Of a stretch of DNA of 64,000 bases, positions 48,024 through 58,664 are shown piece after piece (position 1 is the stretch's first letter; each line of letters begins with the position of its first letter). The notes beneath the pieces were generated by a model that ran no database searches, was not told the DNA's origin, and saw nothing but the letters and a program-made list of their open reading frames with translations. The DNA is from Pseudocercospora fijiensis CIRAD86 (Eukaryota > Ascomycota > Dothideomycetes > Mycosphaerellales > Mycosphaerellaceae). Where the stretch lies: the NCBI RefSeq assembly GCF_000340215.1, contig NW_006921541.1, positions 3,073,527-3,137,526 on the forward strand. The letters run 5' to 3'. A program made the translations under genes and the position numbers.

Positions 48024-48301
48024 AAAGGACGGAAACTAACACTACTACTACTACTTATAGCAATAGTATAGGCTACCGAGGGTAACATAACCTATAGCAA
48101 TATAGGCAGCTATGTTTAGCAAAATAGGATAACGAGACTGTCGCTTAGGCTAATAACTAGAGCCCTACAATATAGGCATTGTAGAAGTGTAATATAAACA
48201 ATGTGCTATACGAGGTTAATGCTCTATCTACAATATAGAAGGAGGCCTCTTATATAGGCTTAAAACTAGCCTATAGATATAGGGCCGGTTACTAGCTAAT
48301 A
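48024..48301 (-). repeat. 5' LTR of F2 (278 bp)
   Basis: It is identical in length to 36047-36324. It is followed by TSD ccgtt at 48302. Confidence 0.93.
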
Positions 48302-49600
48302 CCGTTTATATCCTTTTTAACTTCTTCCTATTTCTTTACTTATACTCTATCTACTCCCGACTCCTAACTACGAGCGAGAGTTACTCTTTTCCCGAGTCGG
48401 AACTACTTAAGTCCGACTATTCTTCTATATTCTCTAGAATAGGTTATACGGAGGCGATACTAATCTTAGTAGGCTAAGCCGGCGGGGCGTACGGGCAATT
48501 ACGAATATAGTGTCCGCTCGCTCTATAGCGGAAGTAGAGTCTTTTCTCCTTACGCTTCTCTCTTTCTATAGAGTCGACCTATTTAGCCCTAGGTTTCCCC
48601 GCCGTCGATTATTAGCCTTTACGGTTCTTTCTACGGGAAGCGTTAGTTTAAGCGGGGTTTATAACTACGTCTCTATTAGAGTCGACCTTCGGGTTCGCTA
48701 TAGAAGCCGTATAGAGAGGGATAACGACTATAGGACTCGCGGCTTCTTTCTTCCTTTCTTACTAGCGTTTCGTAGCCTATTTAAACTAATCTATCGACTC
48801 GAGGTTTGTTATAATCCGCTCGACCTCCTCCGTATAGAGGTAGTAATCCTTAATCTTTAGTATAGCGATAGTATAGGTTTTAGCCGCGTTCGAGAAGGTA
48901 TTCTTTAAATACCTAATTTTCGTATCGTCGGTCTAATAGTCTCTACCTACGCTTAGTAGGAGGCTATCGAATTCTAGCTAATAGTCGTACTAAGGTTATT
49001 CCTAGAAGTACCTTAGGGCTTAGAGTTACTCTAGCGCCTTTATAGCTTCGTTACTATCCGCGAAGACGTCCTCGAGTTACTAGAAGAAAGCTTCGAGGTC
49101 CTTTCCTTTTATAAGGCTTCCTCTTTCCTAGAAGTAGCGTATCCTAGCGCGTTCCTTTACCGGTAGGGTATCGTATATAGTATCCTAGTAGTAATCTTCG
49201 GAGAGCTTCGGTTTTAGCCTAGAACGAACTCGGTACGAACTTCTTAGTCGTAGTAGGTAGTCCTAGAACGACTCGGCTTTTCTATCCTACGATAGTAGCT
49301 TCTACTCGCGGGACGCCGTTACGTTTTAGCCGGTAGCCGAGAGAGTTTCTAGTAGTCCCTTTAGGATCTCGTTCGTAGACTAGTCTCGTACTAAACTAGC
49401 TTCGGGAGGCCCGGGCTAGCGAGACGCTTCCGCGTATTAGAGCGCGGAGCGAGTAGCTTATAGCTAGGCTTCTATCGTCTACTATCTAGTATAGAGACTC
49501 TCGAAGGTACGATAAATCTCGTCCCTAGTTATCTCTAGTACGGTAGGGGTAGCGTTCCCCTAGCTATCTTACTTAGGTTCCTAATAAACCTTAGCGTTTC
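48302..49600 (-). pseudogene. Gag of element D, RIP-degraded
   Basis: Minus-strand frame before the F2 insertion. The core has the form FADSNEAIKALE-W-L and LEFDSLLLSVGRDYW(T)DDTKIRYLKNTFSNAA (about 48880-49060), a typical fungal gypsy Gag. A zinc knuckle lies at 48490-48540 with form LYFRYRASGHYIRNCPY; the first two Cys are Tyr (TGC to TAC), while His and the last Cys are intact. The C-terminus is acidic and Ser-rich and is cut at 48302 by F2; protease follows at 36046. A plus-strand open frame at 48510-48860 is antisense to this gene. Confidence 0.85.
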
Positions 49601-49622
49601 CTATATTAAAGATCGAACCTAA

Positions 49623-49809
49623 TATTACGGGTAAGCAATACGTACGCGGATACTAGATATAAGACTTAATAGATTCGATAAAGAGCTAAGTCTATCTACG
49701 TAAATCCGAATAGTTTTATACAGTACGCTAAGCGCTAAGTAGTAGGTTAGAGTCGCGTAGGCCGAATGCCTAAGGCTAGCGCTTTCTACCTAGGGCGTAG
49801 CCCTTTATA
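49623..49809 (-). repeat. 5' LTR of D (187 bp)
   Basis: It matches 16092-16278. On the plus strand it begins tattacggg and ends ccctttata. It is followed by TSD gctat. Confidence 0.92.
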
Positions 49810-49877
49810 GCTATAGATAGCAACTTATATAATTATAATTAATCTAGGATTGCAATCTAGATTGCTAGAAGGGTTAG
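49810..49877. other. hAT fragment between D and B
   Basis: 68 bp of the host element left between two insertions. It holds TSD gctat of D at its left and TSD gttag of B at its right (49873-49877). It contains an imperfect inverted motif taggattgcaatctagattgc. Assignment to the hAT element is by continuity. Confidence 0.55.
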
Positions 49878-50075
49878 TATAATAAGGGTTATGTTAGTAG
49901 GTAGATAGGGTATTAGTAGGTATAAGTAGTATTCGATAAGGAGCTAGAAGGAGAGGGAGGAAGGTAGGTAAGTTAGCCTACTACTAAACGCTAAGCCCTG
50001 CCTAAGGCATTAAGACCCTAGCTTTACTCGAGCCCGGTTATATACTAATTACGTATAACCTCTTTAGTCCTAATA
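49878..50075 (-). repeat. 3' LTR of B (198 bp)
   Basis: Plus-strand start tataataagggttat, end gtcctaata. The inner side carries the polypurine tract (minus strand agaagggaagcg). Confidence 0.92.
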
Positions 50076-51330
50076 TACGCTTCCCTTCTAAAGGCCGCGC
50101 CCTCGTAGCTAGTCTTTGTTCTAGTCTCAACCTCTATTACTACTAACTTAGCAGGTCTAATAAGCCGCTTAGTCCGCGCTAAATTGAACGCATAACTACC
50201 GATTATATAACTATATCAAACCTTACCTTCTAATACAATGTCTAACTCCGACTACGCTATCCTTATATATAATAAAGTAATATATATCTATAAGAATTAA
50301 GGACTATCGACTAATTATAATACGAGCGCGTCTTCCCTACTATAATAGGTAGACGTACGAGGTATTATAGCCCTGCCTCTGTTCTAAGTAATGTCGTACC
50401 GAGTTCTTTACGTCTACTCTTAAAAGACCTAGAAATGTCCGCTTTAAGGGTTGTTCTTATTATTACGAAGGCTATTATTTACTATCGTAGTTTTACTAGC
50501 CCTAATTAGTTAGGTTTAGCAGCCTTTAATTGTTAATCTTATCTTATCTTTTTAGAAAAAACATAGCTCGTCTAGTTTCTATAGGTTAAGGCTATTATAA
50601 GTGCAATAGTTAAGGTTCGCCTTACTTAAAGGGTTAGAAAGATCGAGGAGTAACCTATTATCCGCAAGATCGACCCCGGCTAGCTTAGCTCTATAGTTTT
50701 GCCCTTAGTTAGTTAGTCTATTAATCGTTTAATCTTTTTAGTCTCTAAGCCCTTCGAATAGCTTAACCCTTTTAACCTAGTTAGCGTAGTACGTTTAGCC
50801 TTAGGCTATAGTATAGGTAAGGTTGTTTTTGTAGGTATAGTAGCGATAATAGGTAAGGTTAGTAATAGCAGCGAGTAGGTAATGTTAACAATAGCGGCGC
50901 TAGTCGTCTTAGCGCTAACTTTACCTTACTTTTAATTTCCTTCTTCGACTAGTAACGCTTTAACTAGTAATATACTCCGCAATACCGTTACTAATATAGC
51001 CGCGCCGGCCGTGCCGCCCTTTAGTACAAGCGCGACGCCGTCGTCGTTATTATTATCCCTATTTACGCATGCGCTATCCCTGCCGACCGACTAGGCCTTA
51101 GGGCCTCGATATAATATAGAATAAAAGGGGGCGCTAAGAGAAGGGTCTTATAGGTTGCGCTAGTAAAGAGGTAGATTCCTTAAAAGAGTAGGCGATTAAT
51201 TAACGCATTATAGCGCGTTTGTTAATACTCGGTACGCGTCTACTATAGTAGTATAGTCTTATTATCCTAGTTTGCCGGCCTCTAATTAGTTAGCTAATAG
51301 CACCCCGGGGATAGTATTAATCCTAAGCCT
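50076..51330 (-). other. Non-coding 3' region of B, with palindrome at 51295-51319
   Basis: Counterpart of 13449-14653 in A. The palindrome (TAATAGCACCCCGGGGATAGTATTA) lies just after the pol stop. No frame is supported. Confidence 0.7.
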
Positions 51331-54300
51331 TAGTAACATTACGAGCTTTTAGCCTTCTTCTTATTCTTTACGCTAGTCTAATACTTATCTAACAACTTAG
51401 TTATGTCTTTAAAAGAGGCTTTAGCTTCCTACGAGTCCTATTTAGGTAAATAGCCTTGCTATCTTAGGAGGTACTCCTTCTTGCCTTGCCTAGTCCGATG
51501 CTTTAGGATACGTTCTATAGACTATAGCTCTTCGCTATTAGCTAGTATATCCTCGGATTTAGTAGGTGCTTTATCCCCTTCGCGTAGGTAGTACGGCTTA
51601 AGGAGGGATATATAGAAGGTGTTATAGATAGTGTAATAAGGTAGAAGCTATAGTTAATAGGCCTAGGTGCCTCTAGGTTCTCGGATATAGAAAGGGCTAA
51701 TGTACCTTAGTGCGAGTTTAGGCCTTGTTTTGCTATTAGGCGAGGGGTGTTTACGGATATAGAGGTTCTTCGTACTAAGCATAACTAGGTCGCCTTACTT
51801 AAAGGTTATTAGGAGGTAGTGTTTGTTATAGTAGGCCTTCTAATAGGCCTAGGCCTTTGCTAGGTTATTAGCTATCTTAGCGTAAATCTCTCGTATCTTT
51901 TAAACCCTCTTAATAGCCGCTAGTATCTTAGGGGTAGATACTTAACGTTTAGGGGCTTTAAGTTAGCGCGCTTCCCTTTCCTTACGCTCGGCCTCGAGCG
52001 AGGTAAATAGATCTTATAGTAAGGCAGCGTTTTAGCCTATTATAGCTATATATAGTAAAACCTTAGTTAATAAATGCACGCTGTTATTGTATACGAATTC
52101 GGCCGGTTATAGGAGGTCGACCTATCTATTAGGGTCCTTATTAATGTAGCTTCGTAAGTATTGCTATAGCGTAGCATTCTGCCTCTCGGTCTAGCTATCT
52201 ATTTGTAGATAGAACGCTATAGACAGCCGATACTTAAGTCTTAGCTATAGGCATATCTTACTCTAATAGTAAGATATAAATGTCGAGCCCCGGTTAGAGA
52301 CTATCCCCTTAGGGGTCCCCTAATAGCTACAGAAGATGTTATTCTATAGTGACTTAGCTAAGTTAATAGCCGTCTAATCCTTCCGAGCGGGGATATAGCG
52401 AGCGCCCTTAGTAAACCGGTCTACGACGACTAGGATAGCGTTAAAGATGTCTTTACTTCCTCTCTGCTTAGTAGAGGGAAGACCTATAATAAAGTCTATT
52501 ATAAGCTCTACAAATAGCTTATAAGGGATTAGTAATAAGGACAACTCGCTAAAAGGCTAATGCTTTAGTACCTTAACACGTTAATATACGGCATACGTAT
52601 CTACGTAGTCCTTTATATCCCGCTTACTATTTAGCTAGTAGTATATACGCGATAGTAGCTCGTGCGACCTCTCTATACTATAGTAACCGGCAAGCTCACT
52701 ATTACAGTATCGCTTAAGAAGCTCTTATCTAATCGATTGTTTAGCGGGGATATAGTATCTGCCCTTGAACTTTAAGTAACCCTTGTCGTCGATCGACTAA
52801 TTGTTACTCTTACTAGATCGAGTCTTTCGCCTACTTATAAGCTTATCGATACGTTTAGTAGTAAAGGCGTCCCTCTGCTAAGTACGTAATAGCTTATCTA
52901 TAAACGATTAACTATCCCTATTTGTAAGGTTATTTAATAGCACCCTCGCTATTAAACGAGGTACGTATTATATATATCTAATAGTACTAGTAGCCGGATT
53001 AACTATAGTAGTACTTTAATCGCTATTACTATATATAGCGATATCGACTAGGGAGTTATTATAACTTCTCCTATCTGTGTCCTTAATACGCACTATTAAT
53101 ATAGTAAGAGTATTAATATACTTTAAGCCGTCGCGGAGTCTAGTAAGCCGCTTATCCTACGCTTGCTTATTAATAATACGGGCTATAGCAATCTTATACT
53201 ATAGGGTTAGAAACAAAGAATTAATATGCTAGGTCTCGCTATTGTAATTAGGCCGCCTCGATAGGCTATCGGTAGGGTTACTTACGCCTAGCCGATATAA
53301 TATATTAAAATCGAACCTAGCGAGGTAGACGGCCTATCTAGCCTATCGACCTATAACCCTAGTAACCTTCGTAATTCTACGGAGGTTGTTATAGTCCGTA
53401 TAGACCTAAATAGGGTACTAAGCACTATCGAGATAATAGCGCTAGTACTTAAAGGCTTCTACGATTGCTAAGAGCTCTTGCTCGTAGGTCTCGTACCGAC
53501 GTTCTATATCGATTATCTTTTATAAAAAGAAGGCGATTAGGTGCTAGTAATTGTTATTAGCCTGTTGTAATATAATAGCTAATATAGCGAACTATAAAGC
53601 GTTAGTCTTAATACGGATCTACTTACTTAGTACGAAATAGTGCAATAAGGGGACTTTAGTAAAGCGCTGCTTCGAACCGTTAAAAGCGGCTTATGCTTTA
53701 TTAGTCTATTTGAACTCTCTAGACGGGTTAGCCTTAGTTTTAGTAAGCTCAGTTAGGGGCATTATATGCCGTAAATAGCCCTTAATAAAGCGACGATAGA
53801 AATTAGCGAAGCCGAGGAACGACTATAGCTCCTTAATTAACGTAGGAATAGGCTATTTAGTAATAGTTTTAATCCGATTAGGATTAGCCTTAACACCCTT
53901 AGTTAATACGAGGAAGCTAAGGAAGGCTACCTCCTTAGTAGCAAAGGTATATTTAGAAGGCTTGCAATATAGTCTATAGGTCCTTAGACGATCGAGTACC
54001 TTACGTACTATAGCCTAGTACTCTATAATATTAGGTAAATAGGTGTAAACTAGGATGTTATCTAGGTAAACTATATAGAGGTAGTCTAGTAGGCCTAATA
54101 GGGCCCGATTAATATAGGACTAGAATATAGTAGGGGTATTAGCTAGCCTAAATAGCATAACTAAGTACTCGAAATAGCTATAACGGGTATAGAAGGCTAT
54201 TTTCTATTTATCGCCCTTGCGAATACAAATACGATAGTACGTATCCTTAATGTCTAGTATAGTATAGAAACAGGCGCTAGAAAGGCGGTCGAGGGTCTTA

Positions 54301-55230
54301 TTAATAAGCGGAAGTAGACAGCGGTCTTTAATAGTAATAGCGTTAAGCCTACGATAGTCGACATATAGGCGTAGGCTACTATCCTTCTTCGGTACGAATA
54401 GGATAGGTACACTAGTAGGGCTGTTGCTATACTAAATCCGACTATTAGCTAGGTTTTTATCTAGGTACTTACGCAATATAGTAAGTTCTCGTTTACTAAG
54501 GTTGTAGAGGGGCCTAAAGGGGACCTCTTTACCCTCTATAATATTAATCTTATAATTAGTCTCTTTAAATATAGGCAATGTCGATACTAGGTAGTATTTA
54601 AATACATTAATATAGATCTCTCGAATAGGCTATAGTATACGAGCAAGCTAATTGGGATCTATACTATTAGGGGGTACAGGTTTATCGTTATCTCTACTAA
54701 GAAGGTTAGCCGTTAGATTAGCTAAGGCAGGTATTAGGTTGCCGATAAATAGGACCCGGATATCGTTAGGATACTCGCTAATATTAATGTGTTTAATGTC
54801 CTCTCTCCTAGCGATTCTAAATCGCTACTATTAACTGCCTAAGTCTATAACTATAGTATAGTACTTAAGAACAGGGTTGCTAATAACAATATCGGATAGA
54901 AGGTTGTCTATATCTACTGCGTAGGCAGTGAAATCTAGTAAGCGTTTATTGCCGAGGTCGTCCTTTAGAACTATAGGAATATAGTAGGCCCTATAGGTTA
55001 AGTGCCGAGCGTTATTAAACTAAGCAAGGGTTAGTATATTAGTTCTAGGCAATTGTCGAAGGTCTAATTGCTTAGCTAGGCGATAGCTAATAAGGGCGCT
55101 AACTAAATTGCCTAGGTCTAGTATAACCTTAGTCTTATAATTAGTGCTATACGAGTCCGATACGAGACAGGTGCGTGTAATAGCTAGTATAATATCGATA
55201 GTTTTACGCCGTACGAGGCTAATAGTTAGT
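51331..55230 (-). pseudogene. Pol of element B: protease to chromodomain, RIP-degraded
   Basis: Colinear with A pol. The chromodomain is at about 51380-51540, integrase at about 51900-52740, RNase H at about 53240-53720 and RT at about 53850-54680. The active-site box YLDN lies near 54060-54075, the same loss of Asp as in A. Protease is at about 54830-55130. Stops are TAG/TAA. Confidence 0.9.
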
Positions 55231-56650
55231 GCGGCGCTTATTCTTTTTTTAACTAATAAGAAGGTTAGCCTATAGAGGTAGCGTTAGCTACTAAAAGGTG
55301 CTTTCGGTGCTTAGTAGCAGTACGGTTAATTCGGGCCTAGTCCTTAGGTTTGTCGCATTAGCCTAGTAGATAGCTAGTGCTATTATAATTAAAGCACTTC
55401 AATCCGGTTAGGAGGTTGCTATAGCTACTACTATTATTAGTCGAGCGATTAGTATTATAAGGATACAAGTCCCTTCTACGGCCCCTATTACGGCCTCCTC
55501 TATATAGCCGTCGGCTACGGCCTCTTCTACGGTCGTTGTTACTATTCCTATTGTTAGTATTGTTGTTCTAGTAGGAACCTTAGTTTCCTCCGCGGCTACG
55601 ATAGGCAGCTAGGCGTATCTTAGATTCTAACCGTTATTAGAGCTAAACAGCTCGATTAGCTATTTCTACTTCGACTATAAACTAAATGCGTATTAGATTA
55701 GCCTGTTCGAATATACGGCGGCGGTCTAATTTAAGGACTAGCTCCTATCTCAGTTTAGGTCGTATCTTAGATATCTAGATAGAGTCGGTCTTAGGTAGCA
55801 GGTCGTCCTTAAGGGTCTTTAGGTAGGCCTCGAAGGATCGAGAGGTTTAGTTAGCCTTTTGTTTAGTACGTAGGTATTAGTCTTAGGCGTACTACTAGCG
55901 TAATATAGGGTTGCTAAGGGTATTTAATATAATAGTCTTGTAATCTTGCTATTAAATAGCGGTCTAGTCGTAAAGGGAATCAAAATAGTTATCCTATATA
56001 CGCTTAGGGTTACCGTTAATATACTATATAGTATAGACAACTAAGGAATAGTTATCTAGCAACGCTCTCGGTATATTACGCTAGTTAAGCTTATAGTTAC
56101 GAATATAGTTATTGTATTGCTTTCGACTAGAGCTATTAAACACGGTACAATCCTTAAGTTTTGCATCCTTCTTTTAAATAGCTAGTAAGGAAGGCCCTAC
56201 TATTAGCTTAGTATTAGTTACTAGGGACTCCTATAGGCGGCGGATCTCGAGGAGATTATCCTTTAGCTATTATTCTTAGCGTAGAGCAGCGAGCCTATTC
56301 TAGGTAGCTTCTTAGAGTCTCGCTACTAGCTAGGGGCTAAAGGCTAGTTAGCTATATCGACGGTTAACAATATTACTAAGAATGTCGTTAATAGGCAATT
56401 CTAGATTATTACCTAGAACTATAGGTTCTTCGGCAGGCCTAATAGTAGGCTCTTTAGTAGTAGGCTCTTTAGTAGGTACTTTAGTAGGCACTTTAGTAGG
56501 CACTATACTACTAGCGTTATCGTTGCTAGCGCTACTAGCGGCGCCGCGGTTGTTGTTGCTTCGTAATAAGCCGGCTATTATAATAGGGGGTAGGACTAAT
56601 AATATATTATAGCCCCTTATAGTACGGATATAGCGGAGTTAGTAGGTATC
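55231..56650 (-). pseudogene. Gag of element B, RIP-degraded
   Basis: Colinear with A gag, including the tandem VPTK-like repeats near 56450-56510 and the Arg/Gly/Asn-rich tract near 55440-55600. A zinc-knuckle region lies near 55370-55400. The frame switch to pol lies at the T-run (plus strand) at 55243-55249, i.e. an A-run on the coding strand, as in A. Confidence 0.85.
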
Positions 56651-56854
56651 GGCCTAGTATACTTAACTTAGTATAATAGGCCGTATAGAAGGCCTTGCTT
56701 AATAATTGGTACGGTTGTTTTTAGTAGAATAGTACGTATAGGTCCCGTTCTTCGGGCGTAATATAGTTAAATCGATAGTTTTCGTAGCTATACCGCTAAA
56801 AGCTTAAAATAAGGACTATCTAGCTACTACCCTTAAAGGGTAGATCGAATACTA

Positions 56855-57052
56855 TATAATAAGGGTTATATTAGAAGGTAGATAGGGTAGTAGTAGGTAC
56901 AAGTAGTATTCGATAAGGAGCTAGAAGGAGAGGGAGGAAGGTAGGCAAGTTAGCCTACTACTAAACGCTAAGCCCTACCTAAGGTATTAAGACCCTAGCT
57001 TTACTCGAGCCCGGTTATATACTAATTACGTATAACCTCTTTAGTCCTAATA
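56855..57052 (-). repeat. 5' LTR of B (198 bp)
   Basis: It matches 49878-50075. It is followed by TSD gttag. Confidence 0.92.
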
Positions 57053-57190
57053 GTTAGATTGAATTAGATTAGATTACTTTAGAGAGAGTTAGATTAGATT
57101 AGATTAAATTGCAAAATTAGTAGAGATTAGCTAGATTAGATTAGATTAAATTGCTAAGCTAATCCGGATTGTAATCCCGGATTGATTGTA
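57053..57190. other. Right end of the hAT element, with subterminal repeats
   Basis: Several copies of ttagattagatta and attagattagattaaattgc, as often seen in the subterminal regions of hAT elements. An inverted-repeat-like motif (aatccggattgtaatcccggatt) lies at about 57155-57183. The left end of the hAT element is outside the window, so the TIR cannot be confirmed. Confidence 0.5.
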
Positions 57191-57577
57191 GACTATACTA
57201 TAATAATAGCGTTAGACGTAAACTTTTTAAAGGTACGGATAATTCCTTTAGGTAGTACGCTAGCTTTAACTAGTTAGATCCCGTTTTTAGGGATTACCGC
57301 CGTCCGCTATCTCGCTTAATCGCACTATAGAAGCTATACGCTAGTACGAGGGTAGTAGAGCCTTGTTTGCTAGGTAGGTAGTATGCCTAGAATAGTTAGG
57401 ACTAGCTATAGTATCTAATTCTATATCTATTATCTATTTAGTTCTTCTTTCCTATATTATTAATAATTTATTGTTCTACTAAGTAGCTAGTAAGGGCATT
57501 AGAGGTCTTTATACGATATTATTCTATATATATTACTAGCAATTTAGTCTTACCGAGACCGGAGCGGCTCTAGGTGC
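57191..57577. other. RIPed non-coding DNA; nothing identified
   Basis: TA-rich, CA-poor sequence of the same character as the transposons to the left. No frame, LTR or inverted repeat is seen. It fades into normal sequence near 57590. Confidence 0.6.
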
Positions 57578-57846
57578 GTAGATTCTCGAATAGCCAGAGT
57601 AGATTCTCGAACAGTCTTGCCCCGGAGATTCTCGCTTGACCCCAGTCCCCTTTCATTCACCTCAAACGCCAACCTGCGTTTGTGTTCCCCTCTCAAATGC
57701 CGACGTTTGTTCACGACTCAGAAAATGCCGGGTACAAACGTACGTCCGCGAAGGAGGTACAAATAGCCCGCCCCCAACAGGACGAACTTTCACATCCCCA
57801 CCATATCTCATCATCGTCTCCTCTACGACCCTAACAAAGAACAACA
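57578..57846 (+). promoter_or_regulatory. Upstream region of the RNase H gene
   Basis: Three direct repeats agattctcg (57580, 57601, 57626), then CT-rich DNA and the leader ...aaagaacaacaATGG, a typical fungal start context. Promoter role is inferred from position. Confidence 0.45.
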
Positions 57847-58356
57847 ATGGTCTACACAATGATTTGGAATGTCGACGGCGGCTGCCGCGGCAACGGAAAC
57901 GCAAACTCCAGGGGAGCAGCAGCAGCGGTGCAGATAAAGAGATACGGCAAATACACCGCCTGGACCCGAAAACTCCCCGCCTACCCACGCCCTACAAACC
58001 AAAGAGCAGAAATCACAGCCATCATCATCGCATTGGAACAAACGCTCCGGAAATTCAATGAACTTGATGGATCCCCTTTCCTCGATGTCACGATACGTTC
58101 TGACTCGAGATATGCTGTGAATTGTATGAATGATTGGATTTACAAGTGGTCGAGGAATGGGTGGGTGAATGCGAAGGGGAATGAGGTTGTGAATAAGGAT
58201 TTGATTCAACATGCTTCGAGGCTGGATGATAGGGTGAAGGAGTTGGGGTGTGTGAGTTATGAGTGGATTTCGAGGGAGGAGAATGAGGTTGCGGATGAGT
58301 GTTGCAATAGGATTTTGGATGGGGGTGGGGATTCGGAGGGTTATTCTTCGGATTAG
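57847..58356 (+). CDS. Ribonuclease H (type 1), 169 aa, intact
   Basis: It hydrolyses the RNA strand of RNA/DNA hybrids. The single open frame has all four catalytic acids of RNase HI: D10 (NVDGGCRGNG), E55 (TNQRAEITA), D86 (RSDSRYAVN) and D150 (ENEVADEC). The W-K-W-RNGW segment (97-107) fits the substrate-binding helix. Length (169) fits a bare RNase HI domain with an acidic, Gly/Ser tail and no N-terminal hybrid-binding domain. The start has context acaATGG, and no intron is needed. It has no RIP signature, unlike the RNase H domains of nearby retroelements, and no retroelement motifs. The CTG/CAC-rich first half and GA/TG-rich second half differ in base use. A compartment cannot be told from sequence. 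It could be a free-standing host gene or a captured domain; I favour host. Confidence 0.9.
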   Translation: MVYTMIWNVDGGCRGNGNANSRGAAAAVQIKRYGKYTAWTRKLPAYPRPTNQRAEITAIIIALEQTLRKFNELDGSPFLDVTIRSDSRYAVNCMNDWIYKWSRNGWVNAKGNEVVNKDLIQHASRLDDRVKELGCVSYEWISREENEVADECCNRILDGGGDSEGYSSD

Positions 58357-58664
58357 GAGGGTTAGGAGGTGTGGATGAGATGTGGTTTGGCTGAGGGATC
58401 TCGAAGCTGCGATGACTGGACTTGCGGCGTTCCGCGAAGATGTTATCAGCTGAGTGTTGTGAGCAGACTCGTGTCATGGCGATCGGGATGTCGAATGGGC
58501 GGAAGTTAGATCCGGGGTGGTGATTGAATGTAAACTAACGCGGAGGCCAGGCGTGGAATGCGAGGCGCAAGATGAAGATCATGGATTGGTCATGTCAACT
58601 GTCATCGCAGTCGTCGGTCTAAATGTATTAATCATTAAGGCGCGGAAATGGACACTATCTCGCA
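58357..58664. other. Convergent intergenic region
   Basis: About 308 bp between the 3' ends of the RNase H gene and the secreted-protein gene. Not RIPed. No gene is supported. Both 3' ends and polyadenylation sites should lie here. Confidence 0.6.

Larger units (their letters stand above)
36047..48301 (-). mobile_element. F2: Ty3/gypsy retrotransposon with extra 3' ORF (12.3 kb)
   Basis: It has 278-bp LTRs at 36047-36324 and 48024-48301 and TSD ccgtt on both sides. A minus-strand polypurine tract (cgaagaaagggaggga) sits directly before the 3' LTR (36325-36340). Order on the minus strand: leader, gag, pol, 1.1 kb without coding, ORF3, 3' LTR. Palindromes mark each boundary (47324, 44103, 40097, 39668, 36429). 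No chromodomain was seen. It interrupts D between gag and protease. RIPed throughout. Confidence 0.94.
16092..49809 (-). mobile_element. D: Ty3/gypsy chromovirus, split by nested elements E and F2
   Basis: Two 187-bp LTRs 33 kb apart (16092-16278 and 49623-49809) match each other and are flanked by the same TSD, gctat (16087-16091 and 49810-49814). Inside the left LTR is a polypurine tract on the minus strand (16279-16306), so the element reads leftward. Removing E and F2 with their TSDs leaves about 6.77 kb, a normal gypsy size, with gag at the right, pol in the middle and a 3' region at the left. Primer-site candidate after the 5' LTR: TTAGGTTCGATC (minus strand). RIPed throughout. Confidence 0.93.
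49878..57052 (-). mobile_element. B: complete A-family Ty3/gypsy chromovirus (7.2 kb), RIP-degraded
   Basis: It has 198-bp LTRs at 49878-50075 and 56855-57052 and a perfect TSD, gttag (49873-49877 and 57053-57057). Gene order and length match A, in opposite orientation. The primer-binding site after the 5' LTR is the same as in A (TAGTATTCGATC). Confidence 0.95.

Noticed and set aside
48510..48860. Plus-strand open frame of 116 codons
   Set aside because: It is antisense to D gag, whose zinc knuckle and Gag core are recognisable on the minus strand. RIP removes stops on one strand while adding them on the other.
16092..49809. The two 187-bp repeats at 16092 and 49623 as solo LTRs
   Set aside because: They share flanking TSD gctat, one has a polypurine tract and the other a primer-site candidate, and the gag and pol of one element lie between them.
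57636..58061. Plus-strand frame of 141 codons overlapping the RNase H start
   Set aside because: Shadow of the RNase H gene in another frame; no motif, and RNase H has all catalytic residues.
57823..58477. Minus-strand frames of 108-129 codons opposite the RNase H gene
   Set aside because: Antisense shadows created by biased codon use; low-complexity His/Pro/Ser products.
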